A stretch of 64,000 nucleotides of DNA from an uncultured Parabacteroides sp. (lineage in GTDB: Bacteria; Bacteroidota; Bacteroidia; Bacteroidales; Tannerellaceae), in contig NZ_CAJJWO010000007.1 in assembly GCF_905196875.1 (NCBI RefSeq), forward strand, positions 62,001 to 126,000, in the 5' to 3' direction. Numbering within the stretch: position 1 is the first letter of the stretch; each line of letters starts with the position of its first letter. This document shows positions 35,690 through 42,136 of the stretch, piece by piece. The position numbers were made by a program, and so were the translations under genes. Below the pieces are notes generated by a model, which worked only from the letters and a program-made list of their open reading frames with translations, had not been told where the DNA came from and did no database searches.

Positions 35690-36791
35690 ACAGAATACTC
35701 ACTTCGATACGACGCAGCTTCGGAAACAGATTCTCCAGCATATCCCGGTAAGGCACCCGTCCCTGCAAATCCATCAGATAGCGTTCGCGCCCCTCAAAAA
35801 TGCCGTAGTTGTCGATGATAAAATGAACAGCTGCTTCGTAAGGCTTCCCTTTCACCAGCCGCCGCAACCCTTCCCAGTCTTCAGCCACCCAGGCCGTGCG
35901 GAACGGATAATCCTGCAAACCATACGAACGGGTCAGATAGGCCCGGAATCCCAGTGAACGTGCTTTCGAAAGCGCCTCATTATCATAATATGCCCCATCG
36001 GGTGAGGCATAGCCCGTTATACGTATCTCCTTTATATGTATGTCAGGATCGCCCAGCAACGGAACCAGCATATTTTCCGCCTTCCTCAGCTCTGCATAGT
36101 TATTCCCATACGACGGATCCACACGCGAACCACCACGCGGATAATCAACATAAAGCGTCACCGCCACACGCCGTTCCACCTCCTGTTTATGACCGGAGTA
36201 ATCCTCACTCCTCTCCAGAGGAGGTGTCACCTTTTCAACGTCCAGTATAGCAGGCACCACCTTCACCACTGTATCTATCTTCTCTACCTTTGCCACACAA
36301 GGCGACTCCAACCCGATATCATCCGTCAGCACATCGTCCGCCAGCACCACCTCCGTACAACAATCACGGCTTGTTTGCTTCAATCTCAAAGATGCATGTT
36401 CCATCCACGAGGCATACGGGATACTGACCAGATAACGCAGCATATAATCGTTGCGCCAACGACCACAAATCCACGTATGATAGGGTACAACACGATTCCG
36501 ATCCGGATTCACCGCCTCCTCGCGCCTGTCGAAGCGAGCCCTCCGGCTGCCCGAAAAGACAACCGGAGGCAACACAACCTGTCTCTGCTCCAAATGAAGC
36601 GAAGGCGTAAGGGTCAGGGCTTGCCGCGATGGGATAGAGATGCCTTTGGCACTGATGGTAAGGTCGATGCGCACACTGTCGTCGATTACCTTCATGCTAC
36701 GGGGGATCAAACGGATACTCTCCTGAGAGAATACCCCGGATATAGTCACTAGTATTAATATGCAGGTAGTGAAAAAGCGCTTCATATCCAT
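35661..36791 (-). CDS. DUF3868 / OmpA-like fimbrial locus protein
   Basis: A 376-residue secreted protein (signal MKRFFTTCILILVTISGVFS). I start at ATG 36789-36791, which shares a base with the upstream stop (TGATG); a TTG one codon earlier is less likely. Residues 20-170 match the DUF3868 pattern (ALTLTPSLHLEQRQVVLPP, WICGRWRNDYMLRYLVSIPY). The C-terminal 140 residues resemble an OmpA-C domain (IKEIRITGYASPDGAYYDNE, LSKARSLGFRAYL), which binds peptidoglycan. In Bacteroidales fimbrial loci this protein likely holds the assembly apparatus in the envelope. Confidence 0.82.
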   Translation of the reverse strand: MDMKRFFTTCILILVTISGVFSQESIRLIPRSMKVIDDSVRIDLTISAKGISIPSRQALTLTPSLHLEQRQVVLPPVVFSGSRRARFDRREEAVNPDRNRVVPYHTWICGRWRNDYMLRYLVSIPYASWMEHASLRLKQTSRDCCTEVVLADDVLTDDIGLESPCVAKVEKIDTVVKVVPAILDVEKVTPPLERSEDYSGHKQEVERRVAVTLYVDYPRGGSRVDPSYGNNYAELRKAENMLVPLLGDPDIHIKEIRITGYASPDGAYYDNEALSKARSLGFRAYLTRSYGLQDYPFRTAWVAEDWEGLRRLVKGKPYEAAVHFIIDNYGIFEGRERYLMDLQGRVPYRDMLENLFPKLRRIEVSILYEERSGYDR

Positions 36792-37381
36792 CAATGTATT
36801 ATGTATATAAAAGAAACACCCAGACGTGTAGGGCCGAAGAAACTTCGTTTGTAGCGTCCTATCAGTTCAGCACATTCCGAACAGACATATTTATCATATT
36901 CCAGATAGGTGTAACCCAACCCGGCGTTTAGTTCCAGCCCCCAACGTTTGCCCAGGGCGAAATGATAACCATAGGAAACACCCGCTCCGTAAAGTTTGCC
37001 CCGATAGGTATAAGTATCCAGTCCCGGCAAGAAAGGGACTTGTCCGATATTGTAGCGACCATAGTGCCCGTGCACGCCAAAGAAGTGACCTTCAAAACTT
37101 TTACACGGCCAGTAGCGGAGTTCGGGTTGCATCAACCAATGCCGCAGACTCATGCCGTCAGAGAAGAATGTCCATGCATTATAATTGCCGTCAATGCTGA
37201 GTGTCAGCTTTTTATTCATCGCCACCTCCACTCCCAGATTGGGCGTAGTGGTCAACCACCAGAGCGCATTCGTCCTGGCCCCAATTTGTTGACAGTACGA
37301 TACCGTAGCCGACAATTGCAGCAATAAAGAAATCAGCAAGGCTTTCACCCGAATTTTACTTTGTAATCCTGTCTTCTTCAT
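36791..37381 (-). CDS. DUF3575 outer-membrane protein, first gene of the fimbrial operon
   Basis: A 196-residue protein starting at ATG 37379-37381 (MKKTGLQSK, then the signal ALLISLLLQLSATVSYC). The open frame runs 19 codons further up, through the left inverted repeat of the invertible segment, but that extension is coincidental. TNALWWLTTTPNLGVEVAMN and HFFGVHGHYGRYNIG mark DUF3575, a small beta-barrel found at the head of Bacteroidales fimbrial operons. It lies immediately downstream of the invertible promoter, 20 bp from the left repeat, and is the first gene to be switched. Confidence 0.85.
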   Translation of the reverse strand: MKKTGLQSKIRVKALLISLLLQLSATVSYCQQIGARTNALWWLTTTPNLGVEVAMNKKLTLSIDGNYNAWTFFSDGMSLRHWLMQPELRYWPCKSFEGHFFGVHGHYGRYNIGQVPFLPGLDTYTYRGKLYGAGVSYGYHFALGKRWGLELNAGLGYTYLEYDKYVCSECAELIGRYKRSFFGPTRLGVSFIYIIH

Positions 37382-37400
37382 ATCCTTTATCCTATACATT

Positions 37401-37430
37401 TGTCCTATTCTTTGTAAGAATGAGACATCT
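37401..37430 (+). repeat. Left inverted repeat of the invertible promoter segment
   Basis: 30-bp repeat that pairs with 37640-37669 in reverse orientation: 27 of 30 positions match, with the inner 22 bp (37409-37430) perfect. The core contains TTTGTAAGAATGAGACATCT. The three mismatches fall together at 37406-37408. It lies 20 bp from the start codon of the first fimbrial gene. Confidence 0.95.
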
Positions 37431-37639
37431 TCAAACAAGGATAGATTTACGACTGAATTACAGAGATTTAGAAAAGATTTATTTAGTAAGATAGAGGCTC
37501 TGAGCAGGCTTTTTCCGTCCGAAATAAGTTAATCAAAGATTATTTTTTCATATCTTTTATTTGTTTATCAAATAATAACACGTACATTTGCTGGCGATTA
37601 GCTTTTGCTTTTCAATGGTTCTATAAAATCATAATTATT
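37431..37639. other. 209-bp invertible DNA segment (phase switch) upstream of the fimbrial operon
   Basis: The segment between two 30-bp inverted repeats, next to a tyrosine recombinase gene, is the pattern of Bacteroidales promoter inversions. It contains one consensus promoter, directed to the right on the plus strand, away from the fimbrial genes; no CAAAnnTA (a leftward -7 box) occurs within it. The orientation shown is thus OFF. After inversion, the -7 box would lie at 37480-37487 on the minus strand, giving a leader of about 90 nt to the DUF3575 start. The segment also encodes the last 13 residues of the recombinase. Inversion itself is inferred from structure. Confidence 0.88.
37560..37590 (+). 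promoter_or_regulatory. Consensus promoter inside the invertible segment (OFF orientation)
   Basis: TTTG at 37560-37563, 19 nt, then TACATTTG at 37583-37590: an exact match to TTTG-N19-21-TAnnTTTG. As drawn it fires rightward into the 3' end of the minus-strand recombinase gene, giving antisense RNA. Flipped, it would drive the fimbrial operon. Confidence 0.82.
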
Positions 37640-38632
37640 AGATGTCTCATTCTTACAAAGAGGGGGACATTTTTTTTCTTCTCCGGTTATTTTTTGCCGG
37701 ATCAGCTTATTCAGCATTTCTTCATTGGCATTATCGATCACACTGGAAGGCATTCCTCTCATATAAATTTTAGTAACCCGTTCGGAGCTATGTCCCATCC
37801 CCTGACTGATAATTGCGATACTTGTACCGCATGACTCCAACAGGGATGCCCAACTATGGCGTGCCACATAAGTGGTGAGTTTGATGCCCAGGAGCTTGCC
37901 GATCTTTCCCAGCTGACGGTTGATACGCCGAAGCGCGCTTTTTTCGGAAATATCCTTCCCGTTATACCGGTTTTTACGCAAGAACGGAAATACATAGGAA
38001 CTATCCGGATCGCGATAACGATCCATGATCTCCTGCATCTCATCCACAATTTTTACTTGCAACGGTGCAGAAGTTTTGCTTCGCCGATAACTGATATAAC
38101 CACCACTCACCTCTTCATTACGCAGATTGAACACATCCACAAAACACATGCCCCGGGCATAAAACAAAAATAGGAACAAATCGCGTGCACGGAGAAGATC
38201 TTCACGACCGGACAGGTTGAGATCGATTACACTCAAAATCTCCTCGCCACCCAGCGACCGTTTCAACGTGGGAGGAACCTGAATACGAATACCTGAAAAC
38301 GGATGATCGGCACCGACCGGTATCGAGTACGTCTTCGCCGTCCTATTATAGACTGAACGCAGTACACGCAGGTAGTTGTCAATACTGCCGGGCAAAATAC
38401 CGTTTCCCTGGAGGTACATAACATAGCTGTTCAACCACGTACCTGTAATACTGCCGACATTAAAGTTCTCGATTCTATCGCCAATAAAACTACCAACCGA
38501 ATGCAACACATTCCGGTAATTATCCACCGTAAACAGACTGCGGCTCTTTTCCAGACACTCGATCTGCTCTCTAAAAACATCCGCTAAACAGACATCAACC
38601 CTCTGATTGTTTTCTCTCTTTTTCATACGCAT
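37598..38632 (-). CDS. Tyrosine recombinase, probable invertase of the fimbrial promoter
   Basis: A 344-residue site-specific recombinase. The N-terminal SAM-like core-binding domain spans about 15-110 (CLEKSRSLFTVDNYRNVLHS). The catalytic domain shows Arg in LFYARGMC near 158, TTYVARHSWASLL near 254, GMGHSSERVTKIYM near 281-294 with the nucleophile Tyr. It belongs to the short Bacteroidales integrase type used for promoter inversion. The gene end overlaps the invertible segment: residues 332-344 (NNYDFIEPLKSKS) are encoded inside it. In the flipped state the same frame reads on for 33 codons to a TAA (now at 37530-37532), giving a 364-residue protein with a basic, helix-prone tail. Confidence 0.92.
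   Translation of the reverse strand: MRMKKRENNQRVDVCLADVFREQIECLEKSRSLFTVDNYRNVLHSVGSFIGDRIENFNVGSITGTWLNSYVMYLQGNGILPGSIDNYLRVLRSVYNRTAKTYSIPVGADHPFSGIRIQVPPTLKRSLGGEEILSVIDLNLSGREDLLRARDLFLFLFYARGMCFVDVFNLRNEEVSGGYISYRRSKTSAPLQVKIVDEMQEIMDRYRDPDSSYVFPFLRKNRYNGKDISEKSALRRINRQLGKIGKLLGIKLTTYVARHSWASLLESCGTSIAIISQGMGHSSERVTKIYMRGMPSSVIDNANEEMLNKLIRQKITGEEKKCPPLCKNETSNNYDFIEPLKSKS
37640..37669 (-). repeat. Right inverted repeat, within the recombinase gene
   Basis: Reverse-complement partner of 37401-37430 (22 bp perfect, 27/30 overall). It falls inside the recombinase coding frame and encodes residues 322-331 (CPPLCKNETS), so the crossover site is part of the gene. Confidence 0.95.
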
Positions 38633-39346
38633 TAATATATTGTAGCCTCAACATTACGCTTTTTTTCTGAAAATACCAAGATAGAAAAAGTTATGATAAG
38701 CAAACAAAAAGAAAGTATTTCACCCTTTCAGATAACAAATAAGTCGTACAAAAAGACTCAAACAGATAAGTGGCAATCCATTACCTCAAAGGTAGCCGCC
38801 GCCATCCGCGCAGACCGTTATCGCTACCCGGCAGCTACCTGCCACTGACCGCGCAGATCATCACAACAAGCTGCGCAGCTAGCTGCAACAATCCGCACAG
38901 ATAGCGAAAGCGATGTGCGCGGATAGATGGAAGGTTCAACCGAAAAAGAAAAAAGAGAGCCTAAAAACAATCATGAAAAGAGTTATTTCTCCCGAATAAC
39001 AGCTATTTTTCTTCCGGAAGCAGTTCTTATACATCTCTGTTTATTCCTTACACTACGACACAGAAAACCATTCCTCAAAAACAATGGCTGCATCTATCCG
39101 CCCGGATAAATGCAAGCCGATAAACAGTTCGTATATAATAGTGGACATTTATATTTCAAAAAGATAATCCTTAACTTCGCTACAAGGCGATATTTCAAAG
39201 ACTATCTGCAGAAAGATACATACAGAGTGAAGATACAAAAGGATAAATAACAGAATGTCACCCTGACAAAAAAAATTATTCGTACCTCTATTCGCATTGC
39301 AGATTGATTTATTTAGCTATTTTTGCGAAATTATTTAATATTCGAC
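38633..39346. other. 714-bp intergenic region with a GC-rich palindromic island
   Basis: No gene that I can support. The 60-codon plus-strand frame at 38927-39109 has no recognisable features. About 38800-38930 is GC-rich in an AT-rich setting and full of short related units: CCGCGCAGA near 38806 and 38849, CTGCGCAGC and CCGCACAGA near 38871-38900, and the reverse form GTGCGCGG. Two overlapping perfect palindromes, AGCTGCGCAGCT and GCAGCTAGCTGC, lie at about 38870-38886, and CCGCACA...TGTGCG can form a hairpin at about 38893-38920. It could be a structured RNA or protein-binding site; nothing identifies it. Confidence 0.6.
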
Positions 39347-40819
39347 ATGAATAATGTGCTAATTCTGCTAGACAGTCTGAATGATTGGAAACCTTATTAT
39401 AAAACCAGTAGCATACTGGCCGTTTCCGATTATTTAAAGAATAAATCTCTCCAGAAAGAAAAGGGGAGTAAGTTCGTAATAAACCTTAGCAATGATTACA
39501 GTTACAACTCGGAAGGGTATTACTGTTCATTACTAGCTCAAACCAGGGGACATAAGGTGATCCCCGGAGTAGATATCATCAATAAGCTGGAAGCCGGAGC
39601 GGGTGTCCGGATGGATCGGAACTTACAAAAACTCTGCTATCAATGGATACAGAAGAATAATATTACCGATGATATATGGTATCTGAATATCTATTTCGGA
39701 ACCTGTAAGGAAAAAGGACTGGAAAAAATAGCCCGGTTCATTTTCGAAAACTATCCTGCTCCCTTGTTAAAAATCAGCCTGAATACCCGTCAGAAAAATC
39801 AGATCGAGGGGATCCAGTTTTTATCACTGGAACAGTTGAACGATGAAGAACAAAACTTCTTTGCAGAAACGCTCGATAGTTTCAACAAAAAAGTATGGCG
39901 TGCTCCTCAGACCGTAAAATCTGCCCGATACAGCCTGGCTGTATTATACGATCCTGAAGAGAAGTTTCCACCCAGCAATAAACAAGCGTTGAATAAGCTA
40001 CTGGAAGTTGCTAAAAAGATGGATATACATGCCGAGCTGATTACCGAAGAGGATGCGACCCGCCTGATGGAGTTCGATGCGTTGTTTATCCGTACAACGA
40101 CTTCGCTGAATCATTACACGTTCCGTCTTTCTCAACTAGCCAAACAGAACGGTATGGTGGTGATAGACGATCCGTTATCTATTATCCGGTGCACGAACAA
40201 GGTCTATCTGAACGAGTTGTTCGAAAAGGAAAAAATACCCGCTCCGCTATCCATGCTGATCTTCCGGTCGAACGAAAACACTTTCGAACAGATCAGCAGC
40301 CAGTTGGGTTCTCCGTTTATCCTGAAAATCCCGGATGGTTCGTTCTCCTTCGGCATGAAGAAAGTGACAAATGAAACAGAACTGAAAGCGGCACTCGATC
40401 TGCTGTTTGAAAAGTCCTCCATCCTGCTTGCCCAGGAATTTACCCCTACCGAATACGACTGGCGGATCGGTATCCTAAACGGTGAGCCGTTGTTCGCCTG
40501 CAAGTATTACATGGCTAAGGGACACTGGCAGATTTATTGTCATTATGACTCGGGAAGAAGTCGTTGCGGGCTGGTCGATACGATCCCGATTTATCAGGTT
40601 CCCCGTAAGGTACTCGATACGGCGGTCAAAGCGGCTTCACTGATAGGTAAAGGTTTGTATGGAGTCGATATGAAACTGGTCAACGACCGGGCCATGGTTA
40701 TCGAGATCAACGACAACCCGAGTATCGATCATGGAATTGAAGACGCCGTACTGGGTGATGACTTGTATTACAGGATATTGAATCACTTCGGTCGTACACT
40801 GGATATGAAACACTTTTAA
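39347..40819 (+). CDS. RimK-like ATP-grasp peptide ligase with RLAN N-terminal domain
   Basis: A 490-residue protein; I start at the ATG at 39347 because the longer frame begins at a TTG eight codons earlier. Residues 1-190 fit the RimK-like ATP-grasp N-terminal (RLAN) domain (VINLSNDYSYNSEGYYCSLL near 45-65). Residues 200-480 are ATP-grasp: a pre-ATP-grasp lobe, GSPFILKIPDGSFSFGMKKV (ATP loop), LAQEFTPTEYDWRIGIL, and MVIEINDNPSIDHGIED with the magnesium ligands. ATP-grasp enzymes of this type form amide bonds, often adding amino acids to peptides or proteins. The GNAT gene starts 4 bp downstream, so the two likely form one pathway. Product unknown. Confidence 0.85.
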   Translation: MNNVLILLDSLNDWKPYYKTSSILAVSDYLKNKSLQKEKGSKFVINLSNDYSYNSEGYYCSLLAQTRGHKVIPGVDIINKLEAGAGVRMDRNLQKLCYQWIQKNNITDDIWYLNIYFGTCKEKGLEKIARFIFENYPAPLLKISLNTRQKNQIEGIQFLSLEQLNDEEQNFFAETLDSFNKKVWRAPQTVKSARYSLAVLYDPEEKFPPSNKQALNKLLEVAKKMDIHAELITEEDATRLMEFDALFIRTTTSLNHYTFRLSQLAKQNGMVVIDDPLSIIRCTNKVYLNELFEKEKIPAPLSMLIFRSNENTFEQISSQLGSPFILKIPDGSFSFGMKKVTNETELKAALDLLFEKSSILLAQEFTPTEYDWRIGILNGEPLFACKYYMAKGHWQIYCHYDSGRSRCGLVDTIPIYQVPRKVLDTAVKAASLIGKGLYGVDMKLVNDRAMVIEINDNPSIDHGIEDAVLGDDLYYRILNHFGRTLDMKHF

Positions 40820-40823
40820 TCGA

Positions 40824-41291
40824 ATGGATACGGAGATTATTGTCAGACAGGCGGTCGTTACAGACCTCGACGCGATACAGGAAATAGAAACGACCTGTTT
40901 CGGAGCGGATAGCTTTTCCAGGCAACAGTTCATTTACCTTATCACCCAGGCAAAAGGGATATTTTATGTTATAACCTATGAGGAAAAGGTCATTGCCTAT
41001 ATTTCATTGATATCGAACGCCCGCACCCGTAATCTTCGTATCTATTCCGTAGCCGTTCATCCCGATTCAAGAGGAAAGAAACTGGGACAATTACTGATAG
41101 ACAAAGCGATCGAGTATGCAGAGCTACGACAACTAAGAAAAATAACACTGGAAGTGAATGTCACCAACAAACCTGCCATCGGTTTGTACCTGAAAAACAA
41201 ATTCGAACACATCCGCATAATCGAGAATTATTATGCGGATGGTTCGAATGCTTATTATATGCAGAGGAAGATATCTGGTGACAAGATATGA
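40824..41291 (+). CDS. GNAT-family N-acetyltransferase
   Basis: A 155-residue acetyltransferase of the RimI type. The acetyl-CoA binding motif A is IYSVAVHPDSRGKKLGQLLIDKAI (in part VHPDSRGKKLGQLL, near residues 78-92), with LEVNVTNKPAIGLYLKNKFE for motif B. Full-length and intact. It lies 4 bp after the ATP-grasp ligase, so it probably acetylates the ligase product or shares its substrate. RLAN ATP-grasp/GNAT pairs are known from comparative genomics of amidoligases. Confidence 0.9.
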   Translation: MDTEIIVRQAVVTDLDAIQEIETTCFGADSFSRQQFIYLITQAKGIFYVITYEEKVIAYISLISNARTRNLRIYSVAVHPDSRGKKLGQLLIDKAIEYAELRQLRKITLEVNVTNKPAIGLYLKNKFEHIRIIENYYADGSNAYYMQRKISGDKI

Positions 41292-41341
41292 TCCTGTCAA
41301 CGGACTTTCTTATAATCAGAAGGTATGATCTGCATTACAAC

Positions 41342-41368
41342 AAAAAAGCCCGGCATGATGCCGGGCTT
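41342..41368 (-). terminator. Terminator of the DUF5053 gene
   Basis: Perfect 10-bp stem AAGCCCGGCA (41346-41355) with its complement (41359-41368), 3-nt loop. On the minus strand it runs directly into TTTTTTG, a textbook intrinsic terminator, 21 bp after the DUF5053 stop. It may also stop transcripts from the ATP-grasp/GNAT side. Confidence 0.85.
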
Positions 41369-41389
41369 CTCCTATGATAATGTCAGTTA

Positions 41390-41830
41390 TCAATGAACGC
41401 CTAATTCAAGAGCGGTATTTTTTATATCTCCACTCAGGTCTAATAGAGCCTTTTGGAGTTTATTTAATTCTTCCTGTGTAAATTGAGCCTCTTTCCCATT
41501 TACTAAGAAACTGTTTAAACGCTGATTAAGCCAGGAACGACTTTTTCCAAAATAAGTTTTCGCTATATAAGACCAGGAAACAGCATCATAAACTTTTGAC
41601 AGCACCTTTCTTAATCTAACTTCACGGATCAAATCGTCTGTCTTATTAATATCTTCATTAACACATTCCAGCATGATATTAGATATCATCTGGACTTCTT
41701 CCGGTGTTTTATTGGCTAGGTATTGCTCAATACGAGCTTGAAATACATCTCTATCCTTCTTCTCCTCACATTGCTCAAACTCTGATCGCTGCAACATGAA
41801 TTCTTTTTTTAATTCCTCATAATCAGCCAT
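41390..41830 (-). CDS. DUF5053-type protein
   Basis: A 146-residue, Glu/Lys-rich helical protein. The C-terminal part (SWSYIAKTYFGKSRSWLNQR, then VNGKEAQFTQEELNKLQKAL) resembles the DUF5053 proteins common in Bacteroidales accessory regions; the YIAKxYFGKSRSWLxQRL part looks like a helix-turn-helix. A strong Shine-Dalgarno run AAAAGGAGG sits 5 bp before the ATG (about 41836-41844), unusual in Bacteroidetes and typical of mobile genes. A 59-codon gene lies 58 bp upstream on the same strand. Function unknown. Confidence 0.72.
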   Translation of the reverse strand: MADYEELKKEFMLQRSEFEQCEEKKDRDVFQARIEQYLANKTPEEVQMISNIMLECVNEDINKTDDLIREVRLRKVLSKVYDAVSWSYIAKTYFGKSRSWLNQRLNSFLVNGKEAQFTQEELNKLQKALLDLSGDIKNTALELGVH

Positions 41831-41864
41831 ATAACCTCCTTTTTTTTATAAAATAAGTCAGTTT

Positions 41865-41884
41865 GCTCCCCCTTGCGGGGGAGC
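41865..41884. repeat. Hairpin between the 59-codon gene and the DUF5053 gene
   Basis: Perfect 8-bp stem GCTCCCCC (41865-41872) and its complement (41877-41884), loop TTGC. It lies 4 bp after the small gene's stop and before the DUF5053 ribosome-binding site. The following T-run is weak, so partial termination or attenuation fits. Confidence 0.6.
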
Positions 41885-41888
41885 TTGA

Positions 41889-42068
41889 TCAACCTTTCAA
41901 CTCTTTAGTCAAAGATAAACGTTTGTCTAGCAATACATCTAACCGCCTAAAGAGTTCTTCTTGCCGTACTCCTTGCTTTAGCAAAAGATTCCAGTAGGAA
42001 GAATAAAACAATAAATTATTATCTAATTGTTTTATTTGAGCCTTTAGCTCCTGTTCTTGGTTCATCAT
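41889..42068 (-). CDS. Small helical protein, partner of the DUF5053 gene
   Basis: A 59-codon frame from ATG 42066-42068 to TGA at 41889-41891 (a second ATG follows at once). It begins MMNQEQELKAQIKQLDNN and contains FYSSYWNLLLKQ and RRLDVLLDKRLSLTKEL; it is charged and mainly helical, probably a coiled coil. Its even amino acid use and its place before the DUF5053 gene, with the hairpin between, support a real gene. No family recognised; an antitoxin-like or regulatory role is possible but unsupported. Confidence 0.6.
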   Translation of the reverse strand: MMNQEQELKAQIKQLDNNLLFYSSYWNLLLKQGVRQEELFRRLDVLLDKRLSLTKELKG

Positions 42069-42136
42069 CGTTTAACTGACAGAACAAAGATAATATACAT
42101 TCGTATATTAGACAAACAATAGAGATGAAATTTTAC

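Noticed and set aside
37382..37438. Longer start for the DUF3575 protein through the left repeat
   Set aside because: The added residues come before a good signal peptide and are encoded by the recombination site; the frame would change after inversion.
37401..37669. The inverted repeats as a long transcription terminator or insertion-sequence ends
   Set aside because: The 209-bp spacing is too long for a terminator hairpin, no transposase lies between them, and a consensus promoter does.
38927..39109. 60-codon plus-strand frame as a gene
   Set aside because: No family, poor composition, begins inside the palindromic island.
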